52,253 nt of DNA from an uncultured Candidatus Saccharibacteria bacterium (GTDB taxonomy: Bacteria > Patescibacteriota > Saccharimonadia > Saccharimonadales > Saccharimonadaceae): positions 1 to 52,253 of the forward strand of contig CAPKVJ010000009.1 in the NCBI GenBank assembly GCA_948648655.1, written 5' to 3'. Under the pieces are notes generated by a model. That model saw only the letters and a list, made by a program, of their open reading frames with translations. It searched no databases and was not told the origin of the DNA. Positions 1-8,241 of this stretch are shown piece after piece (the stretch's first letter is position 1; every line of letters starts with the position of its first letter). Made by a program: the position numbers and the translations under genes.

Positions 1-341
1 ATAGGCTCTGTGATGTCTAATTGTTTTATTATTTGGCCACCTCCGGTGTCGCAAGATGTTTGGAGTTAGATAGATGACGGCAAATGCGCTAGGCTTACTA
101 CTTTTCTAGAATATAATAAGGTCATTCTAGTCATACAAAGGAACCTAAACCAGAAGGCGCATTTGCCGTGCTCGCTTCTTGCTTCAATACAAAAAGCGAC
201 ACCGCAAGGTGCCTTAAACCATTTTCGAACCGTTCACAAAACGAAACAGAACTAAAGCGGTGTCGCTTTCTCCATTTCGTTTGCAAATCTGTTCTAAATG
301 ATAATTACTAACCAAAAACTTCGGTTCTGATGATTTAAGGC
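1..341 (-). ncRNA. Structured leader RNA, copy A (runs off left edge)
   Basis: Seen: a minus-strand transcript is predicted from a -10 TATAAT at 353-348 with a weak TTGGTT further upstream. Helices: 334-342 with 210-218 (9 bp), 322-327 with 226-231, and 275-282 with 239-246. The loop of the last helix holds GCGGTGTCGCTT on the plus strand (257-268), which can pair with AAGCGACACCGC at 194-205, outside the closing helix, making a pseudoknot. On the transcript that 3' strand is followed by a T-run, and a local hairpin (GGCACC/GGTGTC, loop TTGC) would act as terminator. Positions 1-188 also match the corresponding part of copy B (for example 114-141). Inferred: this is the 5' leader of a gene that starts about 100 bp left of the window, by analogy with copy B. 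I do not recognise a known RNA family. Confidence 0.6.
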
Positions 342-379
342 AATTCCATTATAACACATCTACCCCAAACATAACCAAA

Positions 380-406
380 ATAATGTTGTAAAAACTACAA
401 CATTAT
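380..406 (-). terminator. Terminator after ftsI
   Basis: An 11-bp perfect inverted repeat (ATAATGTTGTA / TACAACATTAT) with a 5-nt loop is followed on the minus strand by TTTGG. It sits 22 nt beyond the ftsI stop and just before the promoter of leader RNA copy A, so it separates the two transcripts. Confidence 0.6.
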
Positions 407-427
407 CCCCGTCCTATCGCACACAAT

Positions 428-2158
428 CTACTCCTTCGCCTTCACTCTCAAAAAATCCTGCGTATAATTCTTCAGATCATTAAATACTGGCAAAGCATGC
501 GTCTCCCCACCCGCCTTCTTACCATCTTCCCAAACTCGCACCATAATCACATACTCCGGCATCTCGCCATCCGCCCCACCAAAACCAATATAAGTCGCTA
601 TCGTCTCATCAAACGAATACGCACCATCCTTAATCGCCTGCGCCGTACCAGTCTTCCCTCCGACATAATATCCAGCCTTATCCGTCCCATTATCTCGCCA
701 CGTCCTGCGCGTGTTATACAGCATTTCTCGCATCGTCGCACTTGTTTCCTGCGACACCGTCCGCCGCACTGCTGGCTTTGTATCGTTTTCGATAAATTCC
801 CCGTCTTCGACCTTCCCTGCAATAATCGTCGGTGTATAAAATTGCCCGCCATTTACCACACTCGAAAACGCCGCCGCAACCTGCATCATCGTTACCTGCA
901 TATTTTGACCAAAAGTCATATTTGCATAAGTCGAATCAATCCCATAAATATCCGCATGTGGCTCATAAACTATCCCGTCCGCTTCATAAAGCTCAATTCC
1001 TGTCTTCTCTCCCAACCCAAAATGCCCATTATAATACTCAAACAGTCTCTCTCTCCCTTGTGCCGTAATATCCGTCTCACTTCCACCCAGCCATCGCAAG
1101 ACCTGCGTTGACCCCGTATTCATCGACCAGTTCAACGCCGTCTGCATACTGACTTGTCCCAAAAGCTCCGTCTTCTGGGTTGAGTTCTTAATCGGCCAAT
1201 CATCGACATAAGTTACATTTGCGTTTTCAAATGTCTTCTCGGGTGTCATCACGCCATATTCAATTCCCGTTGCAAAAGTAAAAGTTTTACATACGCTCGC
1301 CGGTTCATACGGGTCCTCCAAAACGTAATTCACATAGTTAGCTGCACTTTCTACATTACCAAAATCGCTCGGATCATATCCCGGAATATTCGCCATTGCT
1401 AACACCTTCCCCGTATTTGGATCCATCACCAGCGCACTAATGTTTTTCATCCCCAACTCACCTGCCTTCCGCTCTAAAATCTTCTCAACATTATGCTGCA
1501 AAGTTTTATCAATCGTCAAAACGATATTCTCCCCGTCCTTCGCCGGCTCCTTAATATTATCATTCCCAATCGACAATGCGACATTGTTGATATCTTTCAC
1601 TGTCCGCAGTAGCCCATTTTCCCCCGAGAGTTTATCATCTAATGACCCTTCCACGCCATACTGCCCCGTACCTTCCGCATTTACAAACCCCAACACCGAA
1701 GCCCCCAGCTTCCCCTCCGGATAAACCCTCTCTGTATTCGCTTGCAACCACACCCCAGTGAGATCCACCTCCGCAATTTTCTCTGCCTTTTTTCGACTCA
1801 CATTTTTTGCCACCACATAATACCGCAAAGCCTTATCCGCAAACACATCATCCCAATCTGCGATCTGCTCTTCCGCAATAATACTACCTAACTGCTTCTC
1901 AATTTCCCCTCTATCCCCCAACATCGGGTCAACAATCACTGTATAGACCGTCGTATTCATCGCCACTGCCGACGGCTCATCACCATCCATCATATAAATC
2001 TCGCCCCGCTTCGCTAGCAAAACATTCTGTCTCGTCTGTTGCGCTGCCGCCTTTTCTGCCCATACCTCATGATCCAAAATCTGAATACAAAAAAGCTTCA
2101 AAACAATCACCGCCATCACTAGTAACAAACCAATCCGAAGAATTTTGTTTCTGTTCAT
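428..2158 (-). CDS. ftsI: Peptidoglycan D,D-transpeptidase, FtsI/PBP2 family
   Basis: Septal class B penicillin-binding protein that cross-links peptidoglycan outside the cytoplasmic membrane. A single N-terminal membrane anchor (about residues 8-27) is followed by the dimerisation domain and the transpeptidase domain. The catalytic signatures are complete: SVCK (S288, K291), SMN (345-347) and KTG (502-504). Length 576 aa is normal. The reading frame is open 51 nt further upstream, but the ATG at 2158 is chosen because TATAAT (2170-2165) lies exactly 6 nt before it, implying a leaderless mRNA, and because it gives a standard anchor. The ftsL-like gene and rsmH lie upstream on the same strand, as in a reduced dcw cluster. 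PBP2/MrdA is a less likely alternative given this context. Confidence 0.9.
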   Translation of the reverse strand: MNRNKILRIGLLLVMAVIVLKLFCIQILDHEVWAEKAAAQQTRQNVLLAKRGEIYMMDGDEPSAVAMNTTVYTVIVDPMLGDRGEIEKQLGSIIAEEQIADWDDVFADKALRYYVVAKNVSRKKAEKIAEVDLTGVWLQANTERVYPEGKLGASVLGFVNAEGTGQYGVEGSLDDKLSGENGLLRTVKDINNVALSIGNDNIKEPAKDGENIVLTIDKTLQHNVEKILERKAGELGMKNISALVMDPNTGKVLAMANIPGYDPSDFGNVESAANYVNYVLEDPYEPASVCKTFTFATGIEYGVMTPEKTFENANVTYVDDWPIKNSTQKTELLGQVSMQTALNWSMNTGSTQVLRWLGGSETDITAQGRERLFEYYNGHFGLGEKTGIELYEADGIVYEPHADIYGIDSTYANMTFGQNMQVTMMQVAAAFSSVVNGGQFYTPTIIAGKVEDGEFIENDTKPAVRRTVSQETSATMREMLYNTRRTWRDNGTDKAGYYVGGKTGTAQAIKDGAYSFDETIATYIGFGGADGEMPEYVIMVRVWEDGKKAGGETHALPVFNDLKNYTQDFLRVKAKE

Positions 2159-2164
2159 GCCTAT

Positions 2165-2170
2165 ATTATA
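2165..2170 (-). promoter_or_regulatory. Leaderless promoter -10 of ftsI
   Basis: TATAAT followed by 6 nt (ATAGGC) and the ATG of ftsI. Transcription would begin at or next to the start codon. There is no Shine-Dalgarno sequence. Confidence 0.6.
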
Positions 2171-2202
2171 CCATAAATTAGTCGGTACTCTGATTCCTAC
2201 AT

Positions 2203-2409
2203 ATGCCACTTTACTTTGTGCGCAGCGGGGACGTCTATATCAGCAATAGCAAGTTGAGGGGCTCCGGGCAGTTCGGCTTCTCTTGGTCCTCTATGTCCCG
2301 CTCTAGTACATTCTACGCTTACTACTTGAGCTTCGACAGTAGTGGCGTCAATCCGTCAAGCTTCGTCAGTCGTTGTTACGGCTACCCCCTCCGCTGCCTA
2401 GCTAGTTAG
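2203..2409 (+). pseudogene. Orphan DGR variable-repeat cassette VR1
   Basis: A 68-codon open frame resembling only the C-terminal tip of FISUMP-like DGR targets (LYFVRSG ... PLRCLAS). The repeat proper (2209-2402) is 194 bp, the same length as the template repeat at 50593-50786. Most differences from TR are at TR adenines, giving substitutions such as N to D, Y, S, G, F and R. A few are not (TCGGGT in TR versus GACAGT here, one T to C, one T to A), so it was probably written from an older or different TR. The flank after the stop (gagtataggtagtaggagga) is shared with the other cassettes. No N-terminal gene precedes it, since ftsI diverges immediately upstream. It may be an archived fragment, not an expressed protein. 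Confidence 0.75.
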
Positions 2410-2440
2410 AGTATAGGTAGTAGGAGGATAGAAAACAAAT

Positions 2441-2606
2441 AAACTTTCAATAGTTTTACAGAATATAAAGACGCCAAACCAAAATAGACAACTTCGGTTT
2501 TAGTAAAAGTCAGCGCGAAAGTTCGCGGAACTTTTACGACCGTCAGGAAAACCGAAGTTGTCTATTTGACGTGAGGTGTCTCATTCTGTAAAACTATTGA
2601 GAGTTT
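2441..2606. repeat. Palindromic element, intergenic (ftsI side of ftsL)
   Basis: Nested inverted repeats: outer arms 2441-2464 and 2583-2606 (24 bp, one mismatch), inner arms 2482-2501 and 2548-2567 (20 bp, perfect). The centre contains TTCGCGG..TTACGACCG, similar to the core of the larger elements at 40605 and 44770. It ends 3 bp from the stop of the ftsL-like gene and could also end that transcript. Confidence 0.65.
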
Positions 2607-2608
2607 AC

Positions 2609-2965
2609 TTACTCCGCATATCCCCCTACACTCGCATCTTCCATATTCGCCGCAACCGTGCTATTTTCAGATGAAGCAATCGATGTCAACCTCGCCTTTT
2701 CCACTGCCAAATCTTCCCTCTTCGCCTCAAGTTCCGAAATCTCATCCTCAAGTTGCGACAACTCATAATCATAATTTGTCGCCTGTGTCCCCTGTGCCAC
2801 ATAAATCAAACCTACAATCAGCACCAAAAGTCCCACAATCACCGCACTCGAAATCGATCCCAATGTTTTCGGCGTATGACGCACCGTATTTCGATTCCGC
2901 GACCAACTCGCGTTCATATTCACTGCCACTCCACGTCGCGATGTGTAAGCTTGCTGCGTTCTCAT
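2609..2965 (-). CDS. FtsL/DivIC-like small division protein
   Basis: A 118-aa protein with a basic N-terminus, one transmembrane helix (about residues 38-60) and a periplasmic-side coiled coil (about 68-98, rich in Glu/Leu heptads such as SQLEDEISELEAKRED). This is the bitopic topology of FtsL and DivIC/FtsB, which bridge FtsQ and the FtsWI synthase. FtsL sequences are too variable to recognise by motif, so the call rests on architecture and on position between rsmH and ftsI, the usual place of ftsL. DivIC is the main alternative. Confidence 0.6.
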   Translation of the reverse strand: MRTQQAYTSRRGVAVNMNASWSRNRNTVRHTPKTLGSISSAVIVGLLVLIVGLIYVAQGTQATNYDYELSQLEDEISELEAKREDLAVEKARLTSIASSENSTVAANMEDASVGGYAE

Positions 2966-2997
2966 GATAAAATTTATTCCTCGCTGTTTTTATTTTA

Positions 2998-3360
2998 ATT
3001 AATATTTTCTAATCCTAGTTCATGTTTATAGACCGGAGCCGAGCGCGCGACAGAGCCATAAGTAATCGCACGCCACTTCCGGGAAGGTCATGTATTTGGG
3101 TTAAATAAACACTCTACGGTTAAACTCTATTCCACCGTTTTGTTGGTGAGCCTTTCGGCCCATATCAGCATCAAAACCCCAGCTTCACCGAAGCTGCCAA
3201 AAACTGACACCGTTCATTTTTGGAGGGACCAAGCCGAGACTATGTCAAGACTCGGCCCCAAACTAATCGGTATTCCTTTTAGCGGAAGTTTACGCGAATC
3301 TTCTGTGCGCGTGAACGGTTACCGGTTACAGTGATTTGACGTGGCATAATTTTGCCTCCT
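2998..3360 (-). other. Unassigned structured intergenic region with a 22-codon ORF
   Basis: About 520 bp separate the ftsL-like gene from rsmH. On the minus strand a strong AAAGGAGG precedes ATG at 3347, opening a 22-aa basic ORF (3347-3279, MPRQITV...VNFR). Behind it come several hairpins: GCCGAG/CTCGGC around 3233-3256, AGCTTC/GAAGCT at 3181-3195, and a GAAA-capped stem at 3149-3164. I compared it mentally with RNase P, tmRNA and SRP RNA and found no diagnostic motif. It may be a leader of the ftsL-ftsI genes or an independent RNA. The function is unknown. Confidence 0.35.
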
Positions 3361-3486
3361 TTTTTATATTTTGTTTTTATTTTTATCATCCCTACAAATG
3401 TTGCATTTTTTACAACATCCAATAGTCCTCTCGGACAAAAGCTCAGACTACTCCACTCCTACCGCACTCGGTCTAGTCTCCACACT

Positions 3487-4362
3487 CTACCGTCTTTCAG
3501 CAGCTCGCAGCTTCGCACTCCTCGCTCTTGGGTTGATAAACAACTCCTCATTTCCCGCAGTAATTGGTTTCTTGGTCAAAATCCGAATCCGGCTCTCCTC
3601 ACCGTGCTTCGTTTCATCTCGCATCCATTCTTTCACCAATCGGTCTTCTAGACTATGAAAAGTAATCGCTGCAACTCGCCCACCCGGCTTCATTACCTGC
3701 GGCAGCAGTTTCAACGTCTTTTCAATCTCTCCCAGCTCATCATTCACCGCGATCCGAATCGCCTGAAATGTCCGCGTCGCCGGATGGACCTTTCCTCCTC
3801 GTCCATACTTCCTCAACGCCTCGCCTAATTCCAAAGTCGACCCCCATGGTCGCCCATGACAAATCTCGCGTGCAATCAGCTTTGCAAAACCCGGCTTTTC
3901 CTGACCATATTCTATTAGAATACCTACCAAATCTCTCTCGCTCCAATGATTCACAATCTTCTCGGCATCCAACTTCTGCCCTTGATCCATTCGCATATCA
4001 AGTGGCCCTTCCTTTGCAAAGGAAAACCCGCGCTCCGCTCTGTCTAGCTGCGGAGAAGAAACCCCAAAATCCATCAATACCATATCGAAAGTATTTCCAC
4101 ACTCAATTTCCTGCAACACTGCATTATAAAAGTCATTATGTTCAAGTCGCACAGGCTCATTCGCAAATCGCTCCTGCAAAAACTTGATCGCATTCTGATC
4201 GCGATCGACCAAAACTGCATCCTTATAATTCCGTGTTACATCCAAAATCTCGCTTGCATGCCCTGCATACCCCGCCGTGAGATCCAAATACGATTCTCCG
4301 GGCTTCGGTCGCAAAACTTCAAGCACTTCCGTAAGTAATACTGGTTGATGAAGTTTCTCCAT
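3487..4362 (-). CDS. rsmH: 16S rRNA (cytosine1402-N4)-methyltransferase RsmH (MraW)
   Basis: SAM-dependent methyltransferase that modifies C1402 of 16S rRNA in the cytoplasm. The 291-aa protein starts with the family hallmark MEKLHQPVLLTEV and carries the SAM-binding loop YLDLTAGYAGHASEIL (about residues 24-39), the motif VLMDFGVSSPQLD near the middle, and the C-terminal VAAITFHSLEDRLVK. Length is typical. It is the first gene of the reduced division cluster. The ATG at 4362 lies 6 nt after TATAAT (4374-4369), consistent with a leaderless mRNA. Confidence 0.95.
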   Translation of the reverse strand: MEKLHQPVLLTEVLEVLRPKPGESYLDLTAGYAGHASEILDVTRNYKDAVLVDRDQNAIKFLQERFANEPVRLEHNDFYNAVLQEIECGNTFDMVLMDFGVSSPQLDRAERGFSFAKEGPLDMRMDQGQKLDAEKIVNHWSERDLVGILIEYGQEKPGFAKLIAREICHGRPWGSTLELGEALRKYGRGGKVHPATRTFQAIRIAVNDELGEIEKTLKLLPQVMKPGGRVAAITFHSLEDRLVKEWMRDETKHGEESRIRILTKKPITAGNEELFINPRARSAKLRAAERR

Positions 4363-4368
4363 GTCATA

Positions 4369-4374
4369 ATTATA
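4369..4374 (-). promoter_or_regulatory. Leaderless extended -10 promoter of rsmH
   Basis: TGCTATAAT, an extended -10, ends 6 nt before the rsmH ATG, so the first transcribed base should be at or near the A of ATG. Confidence 0.6.
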
Positions 4375-4873
4375 GCATTTACGGCTTCAGCAGCCAATTC
4401 TACAATTACAACCCCATTGTTTAAGACCGTTCAACTAGAAATTTCCACGTTTTTGTGTTTGACTATAATTTTTGTTTAATCACTACACTTTAGATCTACC
4501 ATGACTTGGCCAACCGAAATCAACCATAATTCACGGCCGTTGAGAGACTTATAGTGTAAAAGTGGGTAGTTGTACGAATACAACTATAGAGTTAATTGGG
4601 AGGTGTTTGTTTGAAGTACGTATTGGATTCGGTGTCGCGTATCCCAAACGCGCGCAAAAACTCCTAGTTGATCGGCCTTAAACGCTGTTAAAATACTATC
4701 TTTTTGATTTGAATTAGTTTTTGTTTGTGGTTTTACCTTTTTATCTAGGTTTTCGTCCACTAACTTTAGTTTATACGACTTTCTCAAAAAACGCAAGCAT
4801 TATTTTTTTATTTTTTGCACAAGTTGCAAATTTCCCTACTTCTCCTCTTAAAACTTTTCCACAGTGTGGAAAA
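4375..4873. other. Gene-free stretch between rsmH and the next membrane protein
   Basis: About 500 bp of AT-rich DNA with no credible gene; a 70-codon minus-strand frame at 4584-4796 has no ribosome-binding site or recognisable domain. One perfect hairpin, TAGTTGTA-CGAA-TACAACTA, lies near 4566-4585. No tRNA or known RNA was recognised. Confidence 0.4.
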
Positions 4874-4891
4874 GACACCCATTCGGGTGCC
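4866..4891 (-). terminator. Terminator after the 4923-5708 gene
   Basis: A 7-bp stem (GGCACCC/GGGTGTC) with a GAAT loop, followed on the minus strand by CTTTTCC. It lies 30 nt beyond the stop of the upstream membrane-protein gene. Confidence 0.55.
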
Positions 4892-4922
4892 TTCACTTCC
4901 CTTCTTTCTGCTCATTTTGCAA

Positions 4923-5708
4923 TCATCTCCGACGCGTCACGCTCGCGGCAATCTGTTCCGCTCTATTACGATCTGCCTTGCGCACTTTAACGCGCGTAGT
5001 GTTAGACTTTTGACTCCGCGTTACCTTTCCCTTGACCTTCGGCTCTGTCCGCCCCATACGAAATCGCACGCGTAGAATGGCCCAATAAATCATTTCCCAA
5101 GCCAAAAAAGCCAAAGTCAGCCACAGTATCGGTATCATTCTAAACGATGCCAGTGGCAAAAACCACTGCCCTACCGTAAGCGAAAGTGCCAATCCAATAA
5201 ACAACAAATTTCCTGCCGTATAGCTGCCTCGTTCCAGAATTTTCTGGTCCACCCATTCCAGCTGATAGCGATTTTCTTTTGAGTCCAAATCCAGCTTCAC
5301 CCGTTTACGTTTCCGTACCCAGTGAATCAGGATTGGCACCGCAACGATAAAATACACTACCGATATTCCCAGCCTATAGGCCGACACCGGATGCCACTTC
5401 ATACGGAAATAATGTACCAACAAGGAAAGTACCGCCGATATATAATAGCCGACTCTCCCCAAAATACTCTGGGGGAACTTTTGATTAAGAAAATCAAAAT
5501 ATTCCCCTTCTGGTACGTCCATCTGACCGATTCCGCTCTGACCAGTTATGACTGCGTCGATGATTTCATGCAGCGACATCGCCGCAATCAATGCCGATGC
5601 CACCACAATCAACAATGATACTCTCATCGTCAGCACCGACCACCGCAAGTTCTTCCGGTCCTTACGCTTAAACGGCCCATCATCCAACGCCTTTTTCTTT
5701 TTTGACAT
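4923..5708 (-). CDS. Multi-spanning membrane protein of unknown function
   Basis: 261 aa. A lysine-rich N-terminus (MSKKKKAL) is followed by hydrophobic segments at about residues 28-48, 82-98, 112-128, 166-186 and 190-210, and then a very basic cytoplasmic tail (FRMGRTEPKVKGKVTRSQK...). A purine-rich RBS (AAGGGGGAC) precedes the ATG. I do not recognise the family. It is divergent from the KwaB-like gene at 5901, so a KwaA role is unlikely though both are membrane proteins with several helices. It stands alone, ended by its own terminator. Confidence 0.75.
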   Translation of the reverse strand: MSKKKKALDDGPFKRKDRKNLRWSVLTMRVSLLIVVASALIAAMSLHEIIDAVITGQSGIGQMDVPEGEYFDFLNQKFPQSILGRVGYYISAVLSLLVHYFRMKWHPVSAYRLGISVVYFIVAVPILIHWVRKRKRVKLDLDSKENRYQLEWVDQKILERGSYTAGNLLFIGLALSLTVGQWFLPLASFRMIPILWLTLAFLAWEMIYWAILRVRFRMGRTEPKVKGKVTRSQKSNTTRVKVRKADRNRAEQIAASVTRRR

Positions 5709-5846
5709 ACATATGTCCCCCTTTCTAATTTCGAGCCAAATCCAGTACTTTTATCACAAAACAAGCTTTAAAAGTACCAAGAAACGACTCCTTCTCTCTT
5801 CATTATAGCACACTTTATGAAATAAGTCAATAATATGGCCTTAATT

Positions 5847-5876
5847 TTGGACATTTTTTATTACTTATGCTACAAT
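5847..5876 (+). promoter_or_regulatory. Promoter of the KwaB-like gene
   Basis: TTGGAC at 5847-5852, an 18-nt spacer, and TACAAT at 5871-5876. A GAGG ribosome-binding site follows before the ATG at 5901. Confidence 0.5.
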
Positions 5877-5900
5877 CAACCAAAATAAGTGAGGTAAATT

Positions 5901-6926
5901 ATGGAATCATCTGAACAATCCCCTGCTGGAACTAGCACTCCAGCCCCAACGACTAGCAATTTCGACATTTTTCATTGGGCAAACGAAATCGACGAAGTCA
6001 AAAACAACGTCTCCGTTGAGCTCTTCCTTTTTAATAAAAATTACACCCCCTATCGTGTGCATTACTCCGACCAGCTTACCGCCAGTGTCAAAGCCCTCTT
6101 TCTCCAAGAAGCTACTGGTTATATCATCAAGGAAGCCGACAAAGGCCTTGAATGTCGCGAATACGAAAAATCCGACGGCGAGGACAAAGTCATCTATCGC
6201 ACTCTCCTTACCAATATTGGTCGCGCCGAGACCCTCATCCACCTCATCGAGCATGAATACCGTGATATCGATTCTATGAGCGATCATCTCGACGAATTCA
6301 AGAAGATTAAGGGTATCATCGCAAAATTCACCTACCCCGCTAGCGACGGTGAAAGCAAGACTTTCTACATCGCCAAAGCCATCTCTGCCAGCTCTGCTCT
6401 CAAAGGTGGCTCATCTTGGGAGCTCAATGGTCAAGGATTTGAGCCATTCTCTGCCGAAGTTGCCCTCAAAATGCCTGACGATAATCAAGTCGCCATCATC
6501 GATGGCAATGTCATCATTTTCAATCAAAAGAAATTTGAAAATCTCTTCCAATACGATTACAAATCTCAAGTCATCGCCGATGCCAAAGCCAAAGAGATCG
6601 AAGAGAAATACAAACTTTCTTTCGCTGAAGGACTTACCCTTAATAGCCTTTTGCAAGATAAAAAACCTCTCGTCAAGAAGCTCCAATCTCTCGACATCGC
6701 CACCGAAATGCCCCAAGAAAAACTCATCGATTATGCCGACGAAATGCAACTCGAACTCATGACTGACGACGATGGGTCAATCATTATCATGGACGACAAA
6801 GACCTCACTATGTTCGTCAATCTTTTGAGCGAAGATTATTACGTTTCTCCAGTCAACGGTCGCCGCTACGAGATCAAATCCAAAAAACTCCTCTCCGAAC
6901 CCGAAGGCGAGCCACCACGAGGATAA
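5901..6926 (+). CDS. DUF4868/KwaB-like protein
   Basis: 341 aa, soluble, no signal peptide. The middle (about residues 135-245) resembles the DUF4868 family, which includes KwaB of the Kiwa antiphage system: FYIAKAISASSALKGG, then a region on Phe/Glu content, then VAIIDGNVIIFNQKKFENLFQYD, in the same order as the family pattern of IYI-N-KKFE-IF-Y. KwaB is a DNA-binding partner of membrane KwaA, but no kwaA is next to it here. The C-terminal quarter has an acidic patch (LMTDDDGSIIIMDD). It has its own promoter and terminator, so it is a single-gene unit. The family assignment is from memory of the motif pattern and is moderate; a defence role is only inferred. Confidence 0.55.
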   Translation: MESSEQSPAGTSTPAPTTSNFDIFHWANEIDEVKNNVSVELFLFNKNYTPYRVHYSDQLTASVKALFLQEATGYIIKEADKGLECREYEKSDGEDKVIYRTLLTNIGRAETLIHLIEHEYRDIDSMSDHLDEFKKIKGIIAKFTYPASDGESKTFYIAKAISASSALKGGSSWELNGQGFEPFSAEVALKMPDDNQVAIIDGNVIIFNQKKFENLFQYDYKSQVIADAKAKEIEEKYKLSFAEGLTLNSLLQDKKPLVKKLQSLDIATEMPQEKLIDYADEMQLELMTDDDGSIIIMDDKDLTMFVNLLSEDYYVSPVNGRRYEIKSKKLLSEPEGEPPRG

Positions 6927-6933
6927 TTGTATT

Positions 6934-6972
6934 GTATTACATTGTATATACAAATGGCATACAATGTAATAC
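6934..6972 (+). terminator. Hairpin after the KwaB-like gene
   Basis: A perfect 14-bp inverted repeat (GTATTACATTGTAT / ATACAATGTAATAC) with an 11-nt loop, starting 8 nt after the stop codon. The A-rich run afterwards makes it a weak plus-strand terminator. It also separates the gene from VR cassette 2. Confidence 0.5.
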
Positions 6973-6986
6973 AAAATATCGTTTTT

Positions 6987-7226
6987 ACCGAAGCCCCACT
7001 TTACTTTGTGCGCAGCGGAGTAATAGGAGTCAATAGACAAACTGGACCAACTTCAGGAAAATGGATGCCTATGCCAGATCATGGAACTTCTGGCTACAAT
7101 TGGTCTTCTATGTCCGGCTCTCATACTAGCTATGCTTACTACTTGACCTTCTATAGTAGTGGCGTCGGTCCGTCAGTCAACTACGATCGTTGGAACGCCT
7201 TCCCCCTCCGCTGCCTAGCTAGTTAG
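6987..7226 (+). pseudogene. Orphan DGR variable-repeat cassette VR2
   Basis: The fragment begins in the target protein at TEAPLYFVRSG (compare AEAPLYFVRSG at the right edge) and ends PLRCLAS plus stop. The repeat itself is 6999-7219, 221 bp, so longer than TR. The 3' half aligns without gaps to TR with mostly adenine changes, while the 5' half (GVIGVNRQTGPTSGKW...) does not align to this TR. The 3' flank, including the 30-nt hairpin at 7265, is identical to that of the true target at the right edge for about 75 nt. A frame is open from 6927, but no promoter or RBS fits a 5' start. Confidence 0.75.
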
Positions 7227-7264
7227 AGTATAGGTAGTAGGAGGATAGAGATCCTAGATTTGGT

Positions 7265-7294
7265 TACAGCAGAGAGCATACGCTCTCTGCTGTA
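7265..7294 (+). repeat. 13-bp perfect hairpin downstream of VR2 (also at 51951-51980)
   Basis: TACAGCAGAGAGC / GCTCTCTGCTGTA with the loop ATAC. An identical hairpin lies at the same distance behind the target VR at the right edge. There is no U-tract behind it in either place, so simple termination is not the only explanation; DGR target sites can need a downstream hairpin. Confidence 0.7.
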
Positions 7295-7325
7295 AAGATT
7301 TACTACTTACCCAGTTACGCTCACT

Positions 7326-7898
7326 TCACTCTTCCGGCAAATAATACGGCTGCACCTGATTCCCCACCAAAATCTCCGCATAAGTCTGTACCAAAAAAGT
7401 CTCCGATCCAAACAGCCGCAATGAGCGATACAATTCCTTCCGCGTCGCTTCCACCGATACCCCCTCCACGATATCCGCTTCAATCTTAATAAATGGCGTC
7501 TCAATCCCTTCTACTGTATCCCAATAAATTACAGTTTGGGCATCCAATTGCAGTATGCGTCGCTGTCGACTCATCTCCGCCACTTTCCGAAATCCTAATT
7601 GGTGAACAATTCCCGTCGCCTCCGTGTAATCATTCACTCCCGTAAAATTCACATAGTCAACTCCACTATCCTCAATATGCCGCTTCAAATACAGAGAATA
7701 CTGCGCCGGCTGATTAGTCTCCAAAACTTCTGTGCGCATCACCAAACGCGGAAAATTCATATGTGGCTGGAAATTATGTGGCAGATAAATCCGCTCGTGC
7801 TGCCACACCGCTGGCTCAAACTCGAAACCAATATCCTCCAACTTTTTCACAAGAGCATATGGATTCACCAGCTGACTCTTCACAATTACCTTTTTCAT
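7326..7898 (-). CDS. CYTH domain-containing protein
   Basis: About 190 aa. The order of elements fits the CYTH fold (class IV adenylate cyclase / thiamine triphosphatase superfamily), a tunnel-shaped enzyme for triphosphate substrates: an N-terminal strand MKKVIVKSQL, a central YLKRHIEDSGVDYVNFTGVNDY, the helix TEATGIVHQLGF followed by RKVAEMSRQRRIL, and late acidic strands (FIKIEADIVEG). The substrate cannot be predicted. The start is the ATG at 7898, because TATAAT (7910-7905) is 6 nt before it; a GTG two codons earlier abuts the -10 and is unlikely. A monocistronic, leaderless unit. Confidence 0.7.
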   Translation of the reverse strand: MKKVIVKSQLVNPYALVKKLEDIGFEFEPAVWQHERIYLPHNFQPHMNFPRLVMRTEVLETNQPAQYSLYLKRHIEDSGVDYVNFTGVNDYTEATGIVHQLGFRKVAEMSRQRRILQLDAQTVIYWDTVEGIETPFIKIEADIVEGVSVEATRKELYRSLRLFGSETFLVQTYAEILVGNQVQPYYLPEE

Positions 7899-7904
7899 AT
7901 CCAC

Positions 7905-7910
7905 ATTATA
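7905..7910 (-). promoter_or_regulatory. Leaderless -10 of the CYTH gene
   Basis: TATAAT, then GTGGAT, then ATG: the same 6-nt spacing as at ftsI, rsmH, adk and priA. Confidence 0.55.
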
Positions 7911-7952
7911 ACACGCTTATGCATAAACTCATATCCTCCTACTACCTATACT

Positions 7953-8192
7953 CTAACTAGCTAGGCAGCGGAGGGGGAGGCCGTAGAAAGAACTTGCGTG
8001 GCTACCAGCTGACGGATTGACGCCACTACTGTCGAAGTACAAGACGGGAGCGTAGCCGGTACCGGAACCAGCCATAGAAGACCAATAGTCGCCGTACTGC
8101 CCCATACCTGCAGTATTGACATAGGTAGGACGTCCGAGACTTGGATTGTACTTGAAAGCGTTAACAGCCCCGCTGCGCACAAAAGGTGGCAA
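7953..8192 (-). pseudogene. Orphan DGR variable-repeat cassette VR3
   Basis: A 79-codon minus-strand frame that opens at TTG and ends PLRCLAS plus stop. The repeat is 7960-8186. The 5' half is longer than TR and unrelated in detail (AVNAFKYNPSLGRPTY), while LYFDSSGVNPS and the end match the cassette family. The SS in FDSSG again points to a TR reading AACAGT instead of the present TCGGGT. Its 5' side joins the 247-bp duplicated element at 8187-8433. Conserved flank gagtataggtagtaggagga follows the stop. Confidence 0.75.
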
Positions 8193-8195
8193 AAG

Positions 8196-8225
8196 TTGAC
8201 AATCCTAGAATGTTTCTGCTAGAAT
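8196..8225 (+). promoter_or_regulatory. Strong sigma-70-like promoter in duplicated element
   Basis: TTGACA and TAGAAT separated by 18 nt, reading into the nested stem-loops. The second copy is at 16308-16337. Confidence 0.5.
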
Positions 8226-8241
8226 GGGAATTGTTATATGT

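Noticed and set aside
497..1111. 204-codon plus-strand frame opposite ftsI
   Set aside because: Shadow of ftsI: low-complexity His/Arg/Thr composition from the antisense codons, no RBS, no domain.
3000..3360. tmRNA, RNase P RNA or SRP RNA
   Set aside because: No CCA-type 3' end, no GAGGAAAGTCC or ACAGAAA core of RNase P and no GGAAGGAAGCAG-like SRP loop. Reported only as an unassigned structured stretch.
4584..4796. 70-codon minus-strand ORF between rsmH and the membrane protein
   Set aside because: No RBS or leaderless -10 in the right place, no recognisable domain, in AT-rich DNA.
4923..6926. A Kiwa (kwaA-kwaB) defence pair
   Set aside because: The neighbouring membrane protein is divergent, larger than KwaA and has a long basic tail; no operon.
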